From positions 1,550,001 through 1,614,000 of the forward strand of contig NZ_AP022609.1 of NCBI RefSeq assembly GCF_010729485.1: 64,000 nucleotides of DNA, written 5' to 3'. The notes under the pieces are model-generated. The model ran no database searches. It was not told where the DNA came from and saw only the letters and a list, made by a program, of their open reading frames with translations. Positions 30,573 to 38,714 of this stretch are shown here, one piece after another. Position numbers and translations under genes: made by a program. The DNA comes from Mycolicibacter hiberniae. GTDB taxonomy: Bacteria > Actinomycetota > Actinomycetes > Mycobacteriales > Mycobacteriaceae. Position 1 is the first letter of the stretch, and every line of letters starts with the position of its first letter.

Positions 30573-33386
30573 CTACGGGCGTTGCGCGGACGCCAGCGGC
30601 CGGGCCGGGACTTTCTGGGGCCACCAGAACCACGGGCCGAGCAGTGCGGCGACCGACGGCGTCAAGAACGACCGCACGATCAGGGTGTCGAACAGCAGTC
30701 CGAGTCCGATGGTGCTGCCTGCCTGGCCGATCGAATACAGGTCGCTGGCCGCCATCGACATCATGGTGAAGGCGAACACCAGACCCGCCGCGGTCACCAC
30801 GGACCCGGTACCGCCGATCGAGCGGATGATGCCGGTCTTGATGCCGGCGCCGATCTCCTCGGAGAATCGGGAGACCAGCAGCAGGTTGTAGTCCGAGCCC
30901 ACCGCCAGCAGGATGATGACGCCGAAGACCGGCGCGATCCAGTTCAGCGGCAGCCCGAAGATGTGTTGCCACACCAGCACCGTCAGACCGAAGGCCGCGC
31001 TCAACGACAGCAGGACGGTCCCGACGATCACCGCGGAGGCGACCAGCGCCCGGGTGATCAACACCATCACGATGAAAATCAGGGTCACCGCCGCCACCCC
31101 GACGATCAGGATGTCGTATGCAGACCCGGCCTGGATGTCCTTGTACACCGCGGCGGTTCCGGTCAGGTAGAACTTCGCGTCGGTCAGCGGCGTTCCCTTG
31201 ACGGCGTCGTGGGCCGCGGCGAGCATCGGCTCCACGAACGAAATGCCTTTGGGGGTGGCCGGGTCGGCGTCGTAGGTGACGATGAAGCGGGCAGCGGATC
31301 CATCGGGTGAGATGAACAGCTGCAAGCCCTTCTGGAAGTCCGGGTTGTCGAAGGCCTCCGGCGGCAGATAGAAGTAGTCGTCGGACTTGGAGGCGTCGAA
31401 CGCCCGGCCCATCTCGCTGGCCGTGTCGGTCATCCGCGACATCTGGTTCACCAGCCCGGCGAAGCTCGAGTGCATGCTCCGCAGGCTGGCCCGCATGGAC
31501 TCGGCAACCGCGATCATCGGGGCGAACTGCTCGACGATCTGCGGCATCACCGCCTGGATGTCGTCGATGTCGCTGAGCAGCGGCCGCATCTTCTCGCTGA
31601 ACTGGTCCATGCCGTCATAGGCATCGAACACCGAGCGCACAGCCTGGCACACCGGGATGTTGAAGCAGTGCTGCTCCCAATAGAAATAGTTGCGGACCGG
31701 GCGGGCCACATCGTCGAAATCGGCGATGTGGTCGCGGATTTCGTCGACCGTGGCGGTGATATCGGCCATGTCGGCCGACATCCGGCCGATGGTCCCGCTC
31801 ATCCGGGTGACCAGCTCGCGCAAGCGGGTCATCGAGGCGATGGTGGCGCTGAGGTCGTCGCTCATGGTGAGCATGTCCGCGAGCCGATCGTTCATGAACT
31901 GCAGGTTCTCCTGGATCGGGACGGCCTGCATACTGATCTGAAACGGAATCGAGGTGTGGTCGATCGGGCTGCCCAGGGGCCGCGTGATGCTCTGCACCCG
32001 CTCCACCCCGCGGGTGCGGAACATGTTCTTGGCGATCCGGTCCAAAATGATCATGTCGGCGGGGTTGCGCAGGTCGTGGTCGCTTTCGACCATCAGGACA
32101 TCCGGATTCATCCGGGCGGCGCTGAAGTGGCGTTCGGCGGCGTCGTAGCCGACGTTCGCCGGCAGGTCGGCCGGAATGTAGTAGCGGTCGTTGTAGCTGA
32201 TCTTCATCCCCGGAACAGCGAGCATGCCGGCGAGCGTGACCAGCAGGGCGGCCACGAACACCGCGCCCGGCCAGCGGACGTTGGCGGTGCCGATGCGCCG
32301 CCAGGCGCGCCCCTCGACCCGCTTGGGGTCCAGCAGGGGGGCGGCGACCGCGACGACGGCCGGGGCGACCGTCAGCGCACCGGCGATCACCACCAGCAGA
32401 CCCAGCGCCGACGGGATGCCGAGCGCTTTGAAGTAGGACAGCCGGGCGAAATGCAGACACAGCGACGCGCCGGCGATGGTCAGTCCCGAGCCCAAGATGA
32501 CATGCCAGGTGCCCCGGAACATCGAATACCACGCGGTTTCGCGGTCCTCGCCGGCGTTGCGCGCCTCGTGGTAGCGACCGATCAGAAATATCGCGTAGTC
32601 GGTGCCGGCAGCGATCGCCAGCGACGACAGCATCGCCACCACGAAGGTGGAAAACCCCAGCAGGCCAAGGTTTCCCAGCAGGGCAACCAGGCCGCGCGCG
32701 GTGCCCATCTCGAACCCGACCATCACCAGGGCCAGGGCGACGGTGGCCGCCGAACGGTAGACGATGGCCAGCATGATGATGATGACCACACCGGTGACGG
32801 CCATCATCTTGAGCATCGATTTGTCGGCGGCCTCGGTCATGTCGGTGGTCAGGGCCGCCTGCCCGGTGACGTAGGCCCGGACCCCTTCCGGCGCCGGCAC
32901 CGAGGCGACGATCTTGCGCACCGCATCGACCGATTCGTTGCCCCGGGTGCTGCCCTGGTCGCCGGCGGTGTTGATCTGGGCGTAGGCGGCTTTGCCGTCG
33001 GCGCTTTGCACCCCGGCGGCGGTGATCGGATCGCCCCACAGGTCAGCGACGTGCTGAATGTGTTCGTGGTCGGCGGACAGCTTCTCGATCAACGTGTCGT
33101 AGTAACGGTGGGCGTCGGGCCCGAGTTTGTTCTCGCCCTCGATCACCAGCATGACCATCGAATCGGAGTCGAATTCCTCGAACGTCGCGCCGATGTGTTT
33201 TGCGGCCATCAACGAGGGCGCGTCCTGGGGCGACATCGTGACCGCGTGCTCCCGCGCGACCGATTCGATCGGTGGCACCAGCACGTTGAGCCCGAGGGTG
33301 AGCAGGAACCAGAAGACGATCAGCGGCCACGCCAGCAGGCGAACCAGGCGCATGTATGCGGGGCGGGGATTGGCTTGCTCGTTCAT
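30573..33386 (-). CDS. MmpL-family RND lipid transporter
   Basis: A 937-residue RND-type exporter of the MmpL family, which carries cell-wall lipids across the plasma membrane using the proton gradient. There are 12 predicted membrane helices: one, then a periplasmic loop, five, a second large loop with a coiled-coil-like Met-rich stretch (about 480-640) and the last six. The proton-relay motifs are GTDYAIFLIGRY and AVGSDYNLLLVSR. The ATG at 33386 overlaps the mmpS stop (ATGA). The facing FAAL gene suggests a common lipid product. Confidence 0.95.
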   Translation of the reverse strand: MNEQANPRPAYMRLVRLLAWPLIVFWFLLTLGLNVLVPPIESVAREHAVTMSPQDAPSLMAAKHIGATFEEFDSDSMVMLVIEGENKLGPDAHRYYDTLIEKLSADHEHIQHVADLWGDPITAAGVQSADGKAAYAQINTAGDQGSTRGNESVDAVRKIVASVPAPEGVRAYVTGQAALTTDMTEAADKSMLKMMAVTGVVIIIMLAIVYRSAATVALALVMVGFEMGTARGLVALLGNLGLLGFSTFVVAMLSSLAIAAGTDYAIFLIGRYHEARNAGEDRETAWYSMFRGTWHVILGSGLTIAGASLCLHFARLSYFKALGIPSALGLLVVIAGALTVAPAVVAVAAPLLDPKRVEGRAWRRIGTANVRWPGAVFVAALLVTLAGMLAVPGMKISYNDRYYIPADLPANVGYDAAERHFSAARMNPDVLMVESDHDLRNPADMIILDRIAKNMFRTRGVERVQSITRPLGSPIDHTSIPFQISMQAVPIQENLQFMNDRLADMLTMSDDLSATIASMTRLRELVTRMSGTIGRMSADMADITATVDEIRDHIADFDDVARPVRNYFYWEQHCFNIPVCQAVRSVFDAYDGMDQFSEKMRPLLSDIDDIQAVMPQIVEQFAPMIAVAESMRASLRSMHSSFAGLVNQMSRMTDTASEMGRAFDASKSDDYFYLPPEAFDNPDFQKGLQLFISPDGSAARFIVTYDADPATPKGISFVEPMLAAAHDAVKGTPLTDAKFYLTGTAAVYKDIQAGSAYDILIVGVAAVTLIFIVMVLITRALVASAVIVGTVLLSLSAAFGLTVLVWQHIFGLPLNWIAPVFGVIILLAVGSDYNLLLVSRFSEEIGAGIKTGIIRSIGGTGSVVTAAGLVFAFTMMSMAASDLYSIGQAGSTIGLGLLFDTLIVRSFLTPSVAALLGPWFWWPQKVPARPLASAQRP

Positions 33387-33814
33387 GCGGCTTTGACCAG
33401 ACAGAAGACCTGGGCGTGGTGCCCGGTGGCCAGGTGCTCGTCTTTGATCGCGCCGTTGACGGTGATGCGGCAGCCGATGGCCTCGCCGTCGCCCTGGGCG
33501 ACCACGTTGCCGATCACGGCCGGACTCGTGGTGGTGATCGTGTACGTCCAGGGCAGTTGGGTGAACCGCGCCTCGACGGGCTGGGTCTGCTCGTTGAGGT
33601 AGCTGACCCCGCCGGTGCTGCCGTCGGGGCCGAAGATCTCGTAGACGATCCGCTTCTCGTTGATCGATGCGATCGGCCGGGAGCCGCTGCCGTCCCAGCG
33701 GAATATCTCGTCGGAGCCGAACGCACCGCGCAGGTTGACCACCGCAACGGTCCCGGCGAGCGCGGCCAGGGTGACGACCACCGGCACCCAGGCCCGCTTG
33801 GCGATTGTGAGCAT
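33383..33814 (-). CDS. MmpS-family accessory protein
   Basis: A 143-residue MmpS protein: a short cytoplasmic basic start, one membrane helix (VPVVVTLAALAGTVAVV) and a periplasmic beta-sandwich with the family markers VYEIFGPDG and a central YLNE. MmpS works with its MmpL. The C-terminal CRI and FCL cysteines may form a disulfide. GGAGG precedes ATG 33814 by eight bases, which decides against the longer frame to 33847. Two operators lie just upstream. Confidence 0.9.
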   Translation of the reverse strand: MLTIAKRAWVPVVVTLAALAGTVAVVNLRGAFGSDEIFRWDGSGSRPIASINEKRIVYEIFGPDGSTGGVSYLNEQTQPVEARFTQLPWTYTITTTSPAVIGNVVAQGDGEAIGCRITVNGAIKDEHLATGHHAQVFCLVKAA

Positions 33815-33861
33815 GGTGGCGACCTCCGAATTCACTCTGATCCGCATCGACGTTCAATACG

Positions 33862-33877
33862 ATACCCCGTAGGGTAT
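33862..33877. promoter_or_regulatory. Operator 1, upstream of mmpS
   Basis: A perfect 16-bp inverted repeat ATACCC-N4-GGGTAT lies 48 bases before the mmpS start. It overlaps a TATA-rich stretch (TATATAAC on the plus strand) that may be the -10 region of the mmpS promoter. It is most likely the binding site of the neighbouring TetR regulator. Confidence 0.65.
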
Positions 33878-33893
33878 ATAACGAGGCGGGAAA

Positions 33894-33909
33894 ATGCCCA
33901 CGGGGGTAT
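33894..33909. promoter_or_regulatory. Operator 2, upstream of mmpS
   Basis: A second 16-bp repeat, ATGCCC-N4-GGGTAT, has one mismatch to operator 1. Centre-to-centre spacing is 32 bases, about three helical turns, so two dimers could bind the same DNA face. It lies between mmpS and the tetR stop. Confidence 0.6.
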
Positions 33910-33919
33910 GTTAAGTGGG

Positions 33920-34531
33920 TTACGGAGCGGGTCGGCCGCGTTGGGCGGCGACGGCGTCGCCGAGCCACCGGCGCAGGAAGCGGCGCAGCTCCTCGGGGGA
34001 GCGATCGGGGTCATTGGGCGCCACGATGAACGAGAGCATGATCCGCAGGGTGAACTCGACGAGTTCGCGCAGGGCGGCCTCGTCGTAGCCGTGCTCCGCC
34101 CAGTCGACGTCGAACCTCTCGATCATCCGCATGCCGAACGCGCGGGCCTCGGCCGACGCCATCTCCCGGTTGTGCGCTGACGACGACGACAACATGGCGC
34201 CCAGGTGGGGGGAGCGGGAAACCGCGTCCAGGGTGTAGACCGCGCCTTCGGTGAGCGCGTCGGCCGGATCGCCGATGCCGTGCACGTGGGCGGTGAGCCG
34301 GTCGAGGAAGTCATCGACCGAGGCGATGGCCACCGCCCGCATCAGCGCGTCGGCGGTGGGGAAGTAGCGGTACACCGTCTGCCGGATCACCCCGAGCGAT
34401 CCGGCCACCTCGGCCAGCGACACCGCCGACCCCGTCTCGGCGACCAGTTCGACGGCGGCGGCGATGATTCGCCTGCCGGCCTCCTCATCGGTGTGCGGCG
34501 GGTTTCCGCCCCAACCGCGCCGCCGGGCCAT
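33920..34531 (-). CDS. TetR-family repressor of the mmpS-mmpL operon
   Basis: A 203-residue TetR-type regulator. The N-terminal helix-turn-helix is ETGSAVSLAEVAGSLGVIRQTVYRYF, marked by VSLAEVA and RQTVYRYFP. The C-terminal ligand domain has a late FTLRIMLSFIV helix. It lies just upstream of mmpS on the same strand and next to two inverted repeats, so it probably controls MmpS/MmpL and itself. ATG 34531 begins at ARRRGWGG; the upstream extension has no support. It is divergent from the PF10118-type gene. Confidence 0.85.
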   Translation of the reverse strand: MARRRGWGGNPPHTDEEAGRRIIAAAVELVAETGSAVSLAEVAGSLGVIRQTVYRYFPTADALMRAVAIASVDDFLDRLTAHVHGIGDPADALTEGAVYTLDAVSRSPHLGAMLSSSSAHNREMASAEARAFGMRMIERFDVDWAEHGYDEAALRELVEFTLRIMLSFIVAPNDPDRSPEELRRFLRRWLGDAVAAQRGRPAP

Positions 34532-34542
34532 CAGCGACCTGC

Positions 34543-34574
34543 TTGACAACCGCAATGCACCGAACAATCATACG
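34543..34574 (+). promoter_or_regulatory. Possible promoter of the PF10118-type gene
   Basis: TTGACA at 34543-34548 is a consensus -35 box; CATACG at 34569-34574 may be the -10, with a longer than ideal gap of 20 bases (AATCAT at 34566 would give 17). The ATG at 34613 follows at a normal distance, with GAGG as its ribosome site. Confidence 0.35.
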
Positions 34575-34612
34575 CGCAAGCGTCCCGTTGTATGTTTAGA
34601 GCTGAGGTAGCG

Positions 34613-35539
34613 ATGACCGACCTGATCGTGCGTAAGTTGCGGTTCGCTTTCGCCGAGCACCCGGTGCCGTTCCTGTGGAACGAGGCCAATCCGGCGTTCT
34701 CATCGATGGCCAACGCGGTCTCGCTGTTGGCGATCGGCTTCGAGAAGATGATCGGCGGCATGATCGCCGAAGCGATGCCACGCATCACCGACCCCGCCGT
34801 GGCCGAAGAGGCCGATGCCTTCGTGCGGCAGGAGGGGCAACACTCCATGGCCCATCGCGGTCATGCCAAAGCACTGGTGAAGGCCTACCCGGGGCTCAAA
34901 GAGACCGTCGATGCCTGCAACGCCATGTTCGACAAGATGTCGGCCGAAAAATCCCTGGACTATCGGCTGGCCTACACCGCCGACCTCGAGGCCACCTTCA
35001 CCCCGGTCTTCAAGCTGATGCTCGACCACGACGACACCCTGTTCGCGCCGGGCGACGACCGGGTGGCCTCGTTGTTTTTGTGGCACTTCGTCGAAGAAGT
35101 GGAGCACCGCAGCTCGGCGCTGATCATCTACGACCACGTCATCAACGACCCGTGGTACCGCATGCGGATGGCGCCGTCGATCTTCAAGCACGTGATGAGC
35201 GTGATCAAGGTGGCGTGCGAGGGCTTCAACCGGCATGTTCCGGTGGAGGACCGCCAGGTCGACGCGCTGTCACTGTTCAGCACCTACCGCGCCAAGCAGG
35301 CCTGGCGGCGACGGGTGCCGTTCGGCTGGCCGGCAGATCAGGGCCCCATCGCCGATGCCTTCAAGCATCTGCCGAAACGTGAAATGGCTACCGCGGTAAC
35401 CGGTATCGTCCGCAGCCAGTTGCCCAACCACAAGCCGGCTCACGAGAAGATCCCGGCGCTGGCCAACGAGTGGTTCGCCCGCTACGACGACGGCTACGAC
35501 GTGACCAAGTGGTACACCGCGGAAGAGAAGAGCGCCTGA
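34613..35539 (+). CDS. Metal-dependent hydrolase-like protein (PF10118)
   Basis: A 308-residue helical protein of the predicted metal-dependent hydrolase family PF10118. Two Glu/His motifs look like a di-metal site: RQEGQHSMAHRGHAK near residue 75 and FVEEVEHRSSA near residue 160. No function has been shown for the family. GAGG is spaced five bases before ATG 34613. The stop overlaps the start of the next membrane protein (TGATG), so the two are co-translated. Confidence 0.8.
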   Translation: MTDLIVRKLRFAFAEHPVPFLWNEANPAFSSMANAVSLLAIGFEKMIGGMIAEAMPRITDPAVAEEADAFVRQEGQHSMAHRGHAKALVKAYPGLKETVDACNAMFDKMSAEKSLDYRLAYTADLEATFTPVFKLMLDHDDTLFAPGDDRVASLFLWHFVEEVEHRSSALIIYDHVINDPWYRMRMAPSIFKHVMSVIKVACEGFNRHVPVEDRQVDALSLFSTYRAKQAWRRRVPFGWPADQGPIADAFKHLPKREMATAVTGIVRSQLPNHKPAHEKIPALANEWFARYDDGYDVTKWYTAEEKSA

Positions 35540-36684
35540 TGCCCGACCTGTGTACCCCGACGTTCGAGCGCCTTGCCGAGTCGCTGGGCTTCTCGTGCGG
35601 CCAGGCCGGCGGCCTGCTGGAATTCCGCAACCCGCTGCAGCTGGAGAACTGGACGCTGCCGGTCCTGGAGATCACCGTGATCGCCGGAGCGGTGCTGGCC
35701 CTGGTCTACGCGATCGCGCGGTACCGCCGCGGCGACGCCACCAACCTGGCGCTGTGGTTCGGGGCGATCGCCTACCTGCTGATCATCGAACCGCCGCTGT
35801 ACTTCCCCGGGGCGTTCGGGATCGCCGACCATGTCGACACCATGTTCGCGCACAACCTTTTCAGCGTCGAGTTCCTCTGGGGCCGGCTGCCGCTCTACAT
35901 CGTCGCGATCTACCCCATGATGGCCACGGTCTCCTTCGAGATCGTCCGGACCCTGGGGGTGTTCCGACGCTACGGGGCCGTCGTCGGGGCCATCTGCGTG
36001 GGCTTCGTGCACCACGCCTTCTACGAGATCTTCGACCACCTGGGCCCGCAGCTGCGCTGGTGGGAATGGTCGGTGGACAACCCACTCAACCAGCCCCTGT
36101 TCACCTCGGTGCCGATGGGCAGCGTGGTGGTGTTCGCCGCGCTGTGGCCGGCCTCGTTGGCGTTGTGCGTGCAGCTGTTCGTCGGGCGTCAGGTCGACCA
36201 GGGCAAGACAGTGCGCGGACCGCAGCTCGTGGGACGGACGGTGGCCATCGGGGTCCTGGCCTCGCTGGGTACCGGAATCCTGCCTCTGCCGGCAACCCTG
36301 CTGGGCGCCGCGACGAACGGTCGCCTGATCGGGATCGCCTACGCGGCAGAACTTTTGGTCATTGTCGTGGTGGCCGTTCCGATTATGGCCCGCCAGTGGC
36401 GGCAGCAGCGGCTGAATCCGGCCGCCGAGGGCCGCTACCGCAATCCGCTGATGGTCCGCTACGCCGCGGTGTATCTGGCCGTCATGGGGGTGCTGTGGCT
36501 GAGCGCCCTGCCGGCCTACTTCGGTGCGGTGGGCGGGCAGACCGCCGACGGCGACCCGATCGGCTCGCTGTGGTACGCCGCGCTGTGCTTCGCCGTCGCC
36601 GGCCTGAGCGTGGCGGCCGCGGCAACCGTCCCGCCGATCCGCAAGCCGGAAGCCGAGCCCGAGCCGGTGGCCGCCGGGCACTGA
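35539..36684 (+). CDS. Polytopic membrane protein of unknown function
   Basis: A 381-residue protein with about nine membrane helices and a short cytoplasmic C-terminal tail rich in Pro and Glu. The N-terminal CTPTFERLAESLGFSCG has two cysteines. A conserved-looking FVHHAFYEIFDHLGPQ loop with several His, Glu and Asp residues could bind a metal. I recognise no family. It overlaps the PF10118-type gene by one base and probably acts with it. Confidence 0.75.
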   Translation: MPDLCTPTFERLAESLGFSCGQAGGLLEFRNPLQLENWTLPVLEITVIAGAVLALVYAIARYRRGDATNLALWFGAIAYLLIIEPPLYFPGAFGIADHVDTMFAHNLFSVEFLWGRLPLYIVAIYPMMATVSFEIVRTLGVFRRYGAVVGAICVGFVHHAFYEIFDHLGPQLRWWEWSVDNPLNQPLFTSVPMGSVVVFAALWPASLALCVQLFVGRQVDQGKTVRGPQLVGRTVAIGVLASLGTGILPLPATLLGAATNGRLIGIAYAAELLVIVVVAVPIMARQWRQQRLNPAAEGRYRNPLMVRYAAVYLAVMGVLWLSALPAYFGAVGGQTADGDPIGSLWYAALCFAVAGLSVAAAATVPPIRKPEAEPEPVAAGH

Positions 36685-36738
36685 GCCCGACTGCGGCCCG
36701 CCGTGGACGCCGGGTGCGGCGCTTGGCAGACTGTTGGC

Positions 36739-37236
36739 ATGGCGCAGATCACGTTACGTGGAAACCAGATCAACACCGTCGGCGAGTTGCCGGCCGTCGG
36801 CTCGGCAGCACCGGCGTTCACCTTGGCCGGAACCGACCTGAGTCCGGTGGACAGTGGGCAGTTCGCCGGTAAGCCGGTCCTGCTGAACATCTTCCCGTCG
36901 GTCGACACCCCGGTCTGTGCGACCAGCGTGCGGACCTTCAATGAGCGGGCCGCCGCGGGCGGGGCCGTGCTGTGCGTCTCCAACGACCTGCCGTTCGCGC
37001 TGAAGCGGTTCTGCGGTGCCGAGGGCATCGAGAACGTCACCAGCGCCTCGGGGTTCCGGGACAGCTTTGGCGACGACTACGGCATCACCATGACCGATGG
37101 TCCGCTGGCCGGACTGCTGGGCCGCGCCATCGTGGTGATCGGCGCGGACGGCAACGTCGCCTACACCGAGCTGGTGCCGGAGATCGGCCAGGAGCCGAAC
37201 TACGACGCGGCTTTGGCGGCGCTGACCGCCGCATGA
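36739..37236 (+). CDS. tpx: Thiol peroxidase
   Basis: A 165-residue atypical 2-Cys peroxiredoxin that reduces peroxides with electrons from thioredoxin. The peroxidatic cysteine is in SVDTPVCATSVR (near residue 60) and the resolving cysteine in ALKRFCGAEG (near residue 93). The Thr three residues before the first Cys is kept. Length and motifs match Rv1932 Tpx (165 residues). ATG 36739 is the family start; the frame is open to 36703. Confidence 0.95.
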   Translation: MAQITLRGNQINTVGELPAVGSAAPAFTLAGTDLSPVDSGQFAGKPVLLNIFPSVDTPVCATSVRTFNERAAAGGAVLCVSNDLPFALKRFCGAEGIENVTSASGFRDSFGDDYGITMTDGPLAGLLGRAIVVIGADGNVAYTELVPEIGQEPNYDAALAALTAA

Positions 37237-37247
37237 ACGCCGGCGGT

Positions 37248-38021
37248 TCAGCGCCCCCGCCACCGCGGCGGGCGCTGATCCCGCCACGCCTGTAGGCCCT
37301 CGGCGACGTCCTCGGTGGCCGCGGCCACCTTGCGCATGGTCTCGCCGAAACGCACGGCGTCGATCCAGCTCATGTCGGGGCTGCGCCACGCCACCTCCTT
37401 GGTGGCCCGCTGGGCCAGGGGAGCGGCCTTGGTGAGGGTGCGTGCCCAGGTCAGGGCGGTGTCCTGAAGGTCCTGCGGCTCGACCAGTTTCCACACCAGG
37501 CCGACCTCGTGGGCCCGCTGAGCGCTCATCGGCTCGGCGGTCAGCAGCAGTTCCATGGCGTTGGCCCAGCCCACCCGCTGGGGCAGCCGGATGGCCCCGA
37601 CGATGGTGGGCACCCCGATACCGACCTCCGGGTAGCGGAACACCGCATCGGTGCTGGCGATGACGAAGTCGCAGAACAACACGCCGGTCAGTCCGTAGCC
37701 GATGCAGGGGCCGTGCACCGCGGCGATGGTCGGCTTGAACAGTTCCATGCCGGACTCGAACGAGTTGATGGTGGGCTTTTCCCAGAAGGTGCCGGGAAAG
37801 GTGCCGACCGCGCCCGCCGAGTCCTTGAGATCCGCCCCGGCGCAGAACACGTCGCCGGCGGCGGTGAGTATCCCGACCCAGGCGTCCTCGTCGGCGCGGA
37901 AGCGGTCCCAGGCGGCATTGAGGTCGGTGCGCATCGCCCCGTTGATGGCGTTGCGGGCCTCCGGCCGGTTCAAGGTGATGGTCGCGACATGGTCGTGGCA
38001 TTCATAGGTGACTAGGTTCAT
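37248..38021 (-). CDS. Enoyl-CoA hydratase/isomerase family protein
   Basis: A 257-residue crotonase-fold protein. The oxyanion-hole elements are RNAINGAM, then FCAGADLKD, and a second Gly in HGPCIGYGL. The Glu usually found after that (Glu144 of rat hydratase) is replaced here by Thr in GYGLTGVL, while the second acid is kept in RYPEVGIG. The protein may therefore be an isomerase or another crotonase rather than a true hydratase. It converges with tpx, 11 bases apart. Confidence 0.88.
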   Translation of the reverse strand: MNLVTYECHDHVATITLNRPEARNAINGAMRTDLNAAWDRFRADEDAWVGILTAAGDVFCAGADLKDSAGAVGTFPGTFWEKPTINSFESGMELFKPTIAAVHGPCIGYGLTGVLFCDFVIASTDAVFRYPEVGIGVPTIVGAIRLPQRVGWANAMELLLTAEPMSAQRAHEVGLVWKLVEPQDLQDTALTWARTLTKAAPLAQRATKEVAWRSPDMSWIDAVRFGETMRKVAAATEDVAEGLQAWRDQRPPRWRGR

Positions 38022-38096
38022 CGGCGCGACTCCTCCTCATCGCTTCGGGTGTCGCCGCGGCGTAGCGCGGTGCATTGGCTGCACCGTACCGTCGCA

Positions 38097-38483
38097 ATGA
38101 TGCGGTGGATCGTCGATGCGATGAACGTCATCGGTGTGCGACCGGACGGCTGGTGGAAAGACCGCCACGGCGCGATGGTCCGCCTGACCCGCCAGCTGGA
38201 ACGCTGGGCGGCTGCGCAAGGTGGACAGGTCACCGTGGTCTTCGAAAAGCCGCCTGTCCCGCCGATAGCATCGGACGTCATCACCATCGCGGCGGCTCCG
38301 CGCTCCGGCGCCAACTCCGCCGATGACGAGATCGTGCGGCTGGTCCGCTCTGACGACCGGCCGCAGGACATCACCGTGGTGACCTCCGACAGTGCCCTGG
38401 TGCAGCGCGTCACCACCGCGGGTGCGGCGACCGTTCCGGCGGCACGTTTCCGCAGGCTCATCGAGGAGGCCCCCGGGCGATGA
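38097..38483 (+). CDS. NYN-domain (PIN-like) ribonuclease
   Basis: A 128-residue protein of the NYN/YacP PIN-like type. The acidic residues expected at the active site are seen in IVDAMNVIG, ADDEIVRL and VTSDSALVQR. Such proteins cut or process RNA. It starts with two tandem ATGs (38097 and 38100) and is divergent from the crotonase gene with 75 bases between. A frame open from 38049 adds no family-like sequence. Confidence 0.75.
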   Translation: MMRWIVDAMNVIGVRPDGWWKDRHGAMVRLTRQLERWAAAQGGQVTVVFEKPPVPPIASDVITIAAAPRSGANSADDEIVRLVRSDDRPQDITVVTSDSALVQRVTTAGAATVPAARFRRLIEEAPGR

Positions 38484-38603
38484 CCACACCGGGCGGCGAC
38501 GCCGTGCGTCCACGAATGTCTGGTGCCCGGCCATAACGTCGGAGTAAGTTGCAGACACGGTAGCTGTATCGCCTGCGTAGCGCTCAGCGTCAGGGGTGGG
38601 GAC

Positions 38604-38714
38604 ATGGCAGTCTGCGGCTCGTCACGGATGAACCGTCAGGGTGACGCCGCGCGGCGCGGATTCGGCCAAGCCGACAGCGGCGCAGACGTCGCCCCACCGT
38701 GGACCCGGCCATGA
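38604..38714 (+). CDS. Possible short upstream reading frame coupled to the protease
   Basis: A 36-codon frame (MAVCGSSRMNRQGD...) with AGGGGTGGGG before its ATG ends in a TGA that overlaps the protease ATG (ATGA). No homology is known. It may be a leader that couples translation to the protease, or chance. Confidence 0.25.
   Translation: MAVCGSSRMNRQGDAARRGFGQADSGADVAPPWTRP

Noticed and set aside
31470..33602. 710-codon open frame on the plus strand
   Set aside because: It is a shadow of the mmpL gene, with a composition rich in His, Gly and Asp and no family match.
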